NCBI GenBank assembly: GCA_021324445.1
Contig: JAJPJC010000152.1
Location: 1-64,000 of the forward strand
Origin: Isosphaeraceae bacterium
GTDB lineage: Bacteria; Planctomycetota; Planctomycetia; Isosphaerales; Isosphaeraceae
Direction of reading: 5' to 3'
DNA length: 64,000 nt
The notes beneath the pieces are model-generated. The model was not told the DNA's origin and ran no database searches. It saw nothing but the letters and a program-made list of their open reading frames with translations. A program made the translations under genes and the position numbers. This document shows positions 62,426 through 64,000 of this stretch, in pieces. Every line of letters starts with the position of its first letter. The first letter of the stretch is position 1.

Positions 62426-63559
62426 TCAGTACTGATCCGAGCTGACCACTTCACCCAGGGCCTTCGTTCCGATCGCCCAGAAAATCTGAGTCGAAATCGA
62501 GTCCTTGATGAACTGGACGTGACCATCGCTAAAGCAAAGGTTGACTCCACCCGGATGGTTGCTCGTGGGCGGGAAGGCACCGTTCGTGTAGCCGACCGAC
62601 CAGCCGAGACTCGAAGAGGACTGGCACGACAGCTTGTTTGGCGTGTTGTAATGGTTGTAGGCATTGGTCGCCCAGTCCCAGATGTACTGCATGGACCAGG
62701 ACATCCCGACGTAGTAGCTCAGCGAGGCGGCCTGTGTCGTTCCGGGAATTCCTTGGCAAGCCTTCACGGCTGCCACTGCGACATTATAATTGCCGGGGGT
62801 CCAGAACTCTGATGCGCCCGGCCAATTGGGGCCGCCCGGGAAGGCGTCGCGCTTGCCGCTTGTGGTGTTACCCGCATACGGCAGTGGGGTGCCGGGGACT
62901 GTGCCCTGGAGTTTCTCACTGAACAGTGCCGTATTCGAGGTGCCGTCGACGACGGCTTCGACGCCGAACCAGGCCATGTCGCCGTTGGTCGGCCAACCCT
63001 GCGCCCCCACGGGTACTCCAATGGCAGCGGCGTTGATGGGCGTGGCAGGAGCATAGGGGATAACAATCGTCCCCGTATACGGCATGAGCGGCTGTGGACC
63101 ACCGTTGTTGCCGAAGTAATTCGTCGGCGCCCAGGGCGCCCAGACGGGAGCCCCGGGTCGGACTTTCTGGTTCTCGGACGGGCACAGGAACGCGGCAAGC
63201 GCCGAGTACGAGACCGTCGTATTCACCAGCTGCGACATGTCGTAATCGAAGTTCACGGCGTTGTAGAGCGGCGTTTGCTCCAGATTGGGTAAGATCGCGA
63301 CCGCCCATGATGGGCAGTAGCCCCAGGAGCCCACGAGCGGCCCCCCAAACATGGTCGAAGCGGGGAACACGTTGTTCTGCGAAATGTAGTTGTGAACCGC
63401 CAAGCCAAGCTGCTTGAGGTTGTTGTTGCACTGTGCACGCCGGGCCGCCTCGCGGGCCGACTGGACGGCGGGAAGGAGCAGGGCGATCAAGACGGCGATG
63501 ATGGCGACGACCACCAACAGCTCGATCAGGGTGAAACCACGACGACGCAAGCGTGACAT
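62426..63559 (-). CDS. DUF1559 protein with prepilin-type N-terminus
   Basis: The 377-aa protein starts [20 protein letters not shown], a type IV pilin-like methylation site and hydrophobic helix (cleavage after the Gly of RRGF). The text [20 protein letters not shown] follows, and the end has [16 protein letters not shown], the DGHV motif of the DUF1559 (SBP_bac_10) family. These pseudopilin-like proteins are abundant and almost specific to planctomycetes and relatives. They are probably exported through a type II/IV-pilus-like system. ATG 63559 is chosen because the longer frame upstream is not protein-like. The lipoprotein, small exported protein and hydrolase-like gene follow on the same strand. 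Confidence 0.95.
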   Translation of the reverse strand: MSRLRRRGFTLIELLVVVAIIAVLIALLLPAVQSAREAARRAQCNNNLKQLGLAVHNYISQNNVFPASTMFGGPLVGSWGYCPSWAVAILPNLEQTPLYNAVNFDYDMSQLVNTTVSYSALAAFLCPSENQKVRPGAPVWAPWAPTNYFGNNGGPQPLMPYTGTIVIPYAPATPINAAAIGVPVGAQGWPTNGDMAWFGVEAVVDGTSNTALFSEKLQGTVPGTPLPYAGNTTSGKRDAFPGGPNWPGASEFWTPGNYNVAVAAVKACQGIPGTTQAASLSYYVGMSWSMQYIWDWATNAYNHYNTPNKLSCQSSSSLGWSVGYTNGAFPPTSNHPGGVNLCFSDGHVQFIKDSISTQIFWAIGTKALGEVVSSDQY

Positions 63560-63704
63560 TGCAAGTCTCCGTATTGGGGAAGAACGTGGCGAATACAGAC
63601 CCTCGAAAAAGAACGAAAAAGTCGTTTGGCCCCGGGAATGGATGACAGAGGACGCGACGATTGCGGCCTCCGCCAAGCCACGAATGTTGTCGCTGCCGCC
63701 GGTA

Positions 63705-64000
63705 TCAGGAGCTCGGTTTCCCTTCCTCGTACATCTCCTTGATTTCGGCACCGGTGAGGACGCGGCACAAGATCACGAACTCGTCGATCCGGCCGTTGAG
63801 GCTTCGGATCGTGGACGAATCCGGCATCGCGGGCATCGCGGTTGGATTCCAGTTCCAGTTGCCGATCGTGGCCGCGCCGATCCGGAGCGTGATCGGATAC
63901 TGGAGCCGTCGTTCGAAGACGCAAGTCCCGTTGAGGTAGTGGGAGACCCTGTTCCGCGGCTTGTCATAGACCGTGGCGATATGGACCCATTGACCGAGGT
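63705..64000 (-). CDS. LamG/concanavalin-A-like domain protein, 3' end only
   Basis: The minus-strand frame is open to the window edge and ends at a TGA at 63705-63707. It reads [20 protein letters not shown], then [20 protein letters not shown] and [20 protein letters not shown]. These are the last strands of a LamG jelly-roll domain, common as the C-terminal part of large planctomycete exported proteins (often with an anti-sigma FecR-type domain upstream). The gene continues beyond the window, so its N-terminus is not seen. It lies 145 bases upstream of the DUF1559 start. Confidence 0.72.
   Translation of the reverse strand, partial: LGQWVHIATVYDKPRNRVSHYLNGTCVFERRLQYPITLRIGAATIGNWNWNPTAMPAMPDSSTIRSLNGRIDEFVILCRVLTGAEIKEMYEEGKPSS

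Overview
The window is high-GC DNA that reads as a chromosomal segment of a planctomycete, most likely from the Isosphaeraceae/Gemmataceae side of the phylum. The lineage calls rest on several features: a DUF1559 pseudopilin-like protein with an N-terminal methylation motif, FG-GAP/VCBS proteins ending in ASPIC/UnbV domains, an exported protein with the planctomycete-style 'LEGRALLA' N-terminus, a DUF4058 protein, a multiheme cytochrome c beside a sulfatase-fold protein, and several palindromic repeat families scattered between genes. No rRNA, tRNA or CRISPR array was recognised.

Layout. 1-18.7 kb is ordinary chromosome: a large J-domain/zinc-ribbon/Fn3 protein, RidA, a small cytochrome c, an XPB-associated-domain protein, CapA, an AlkA-like glycosylase, a D-aminoacylase-like amidohydrolase, an HlyD/ABC/ABC-2 exporter operon, an EEP-family phosphoesterase, an SDR and a membrane glycosyltransferase.

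19.06-36.43 kb is the most interesting part. It is a one-directional island that I read as a phage-defence locus of the BREX/Pgl superfamily with a non-standard gene set. The order is a BrxA-like protein, a small BrxB-like protein, a 1424-aa BrxC/PglY-type P-loop ATPase, an alpha-ordered DPPY DNA methyltransferase with zinc ribbons (a PglXI/COG1743-like enzyme, not a classical PglX), PglZ, and a BrxL Lon-like ATPase-protease. Two clusters of small toxin-antitoxin genes are embedded between the core genes: a DUF433 protein, three AF2212-type antitoxins, two VapC PIN toxins, a BrnT-like toxin with an RHH-like partner, and orphans. Overlaps and short spacings suggest that core and toxin-antitoxin genes are co-transcribed. 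A plausible model is that the ATPase, methyltransferase, PglZ and BrxL mark self DNA and block phage, while the embedded modules stabilise the locus or act as a fail-safe. The model is inference; the gene content is seen.

36.5-46.7 kb holds a HEAT-repeat protein, decayed small genes, protoporphyrinogen oxidase and hemE, a LOG-family protein, a helical-repeat protein, an M50 site-2 protease and an exported planctomycete protein. 46.9-53.5 kb is a minus-strand cluster: a TPR/FG-GAP/ASPIC protein, a membrane sulfatase-fold protein without the sulfatase Cys, and a seven-heme cytochrome c. 53.5-56.6 kb is a decayed zone with inverted repeats, a TPR remnant, a truncated IS3-family element and a DUF4058 gene. 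56.6-64 kb has a second FG-GAP/ASPIC protein, a block of 311-bp-period repeats, a secreted hydrolase-like protein, two small exported proteins sharing a short motif, the DUF1559 protein and the 3' end of a LamG-domain gene cut by the window edge.
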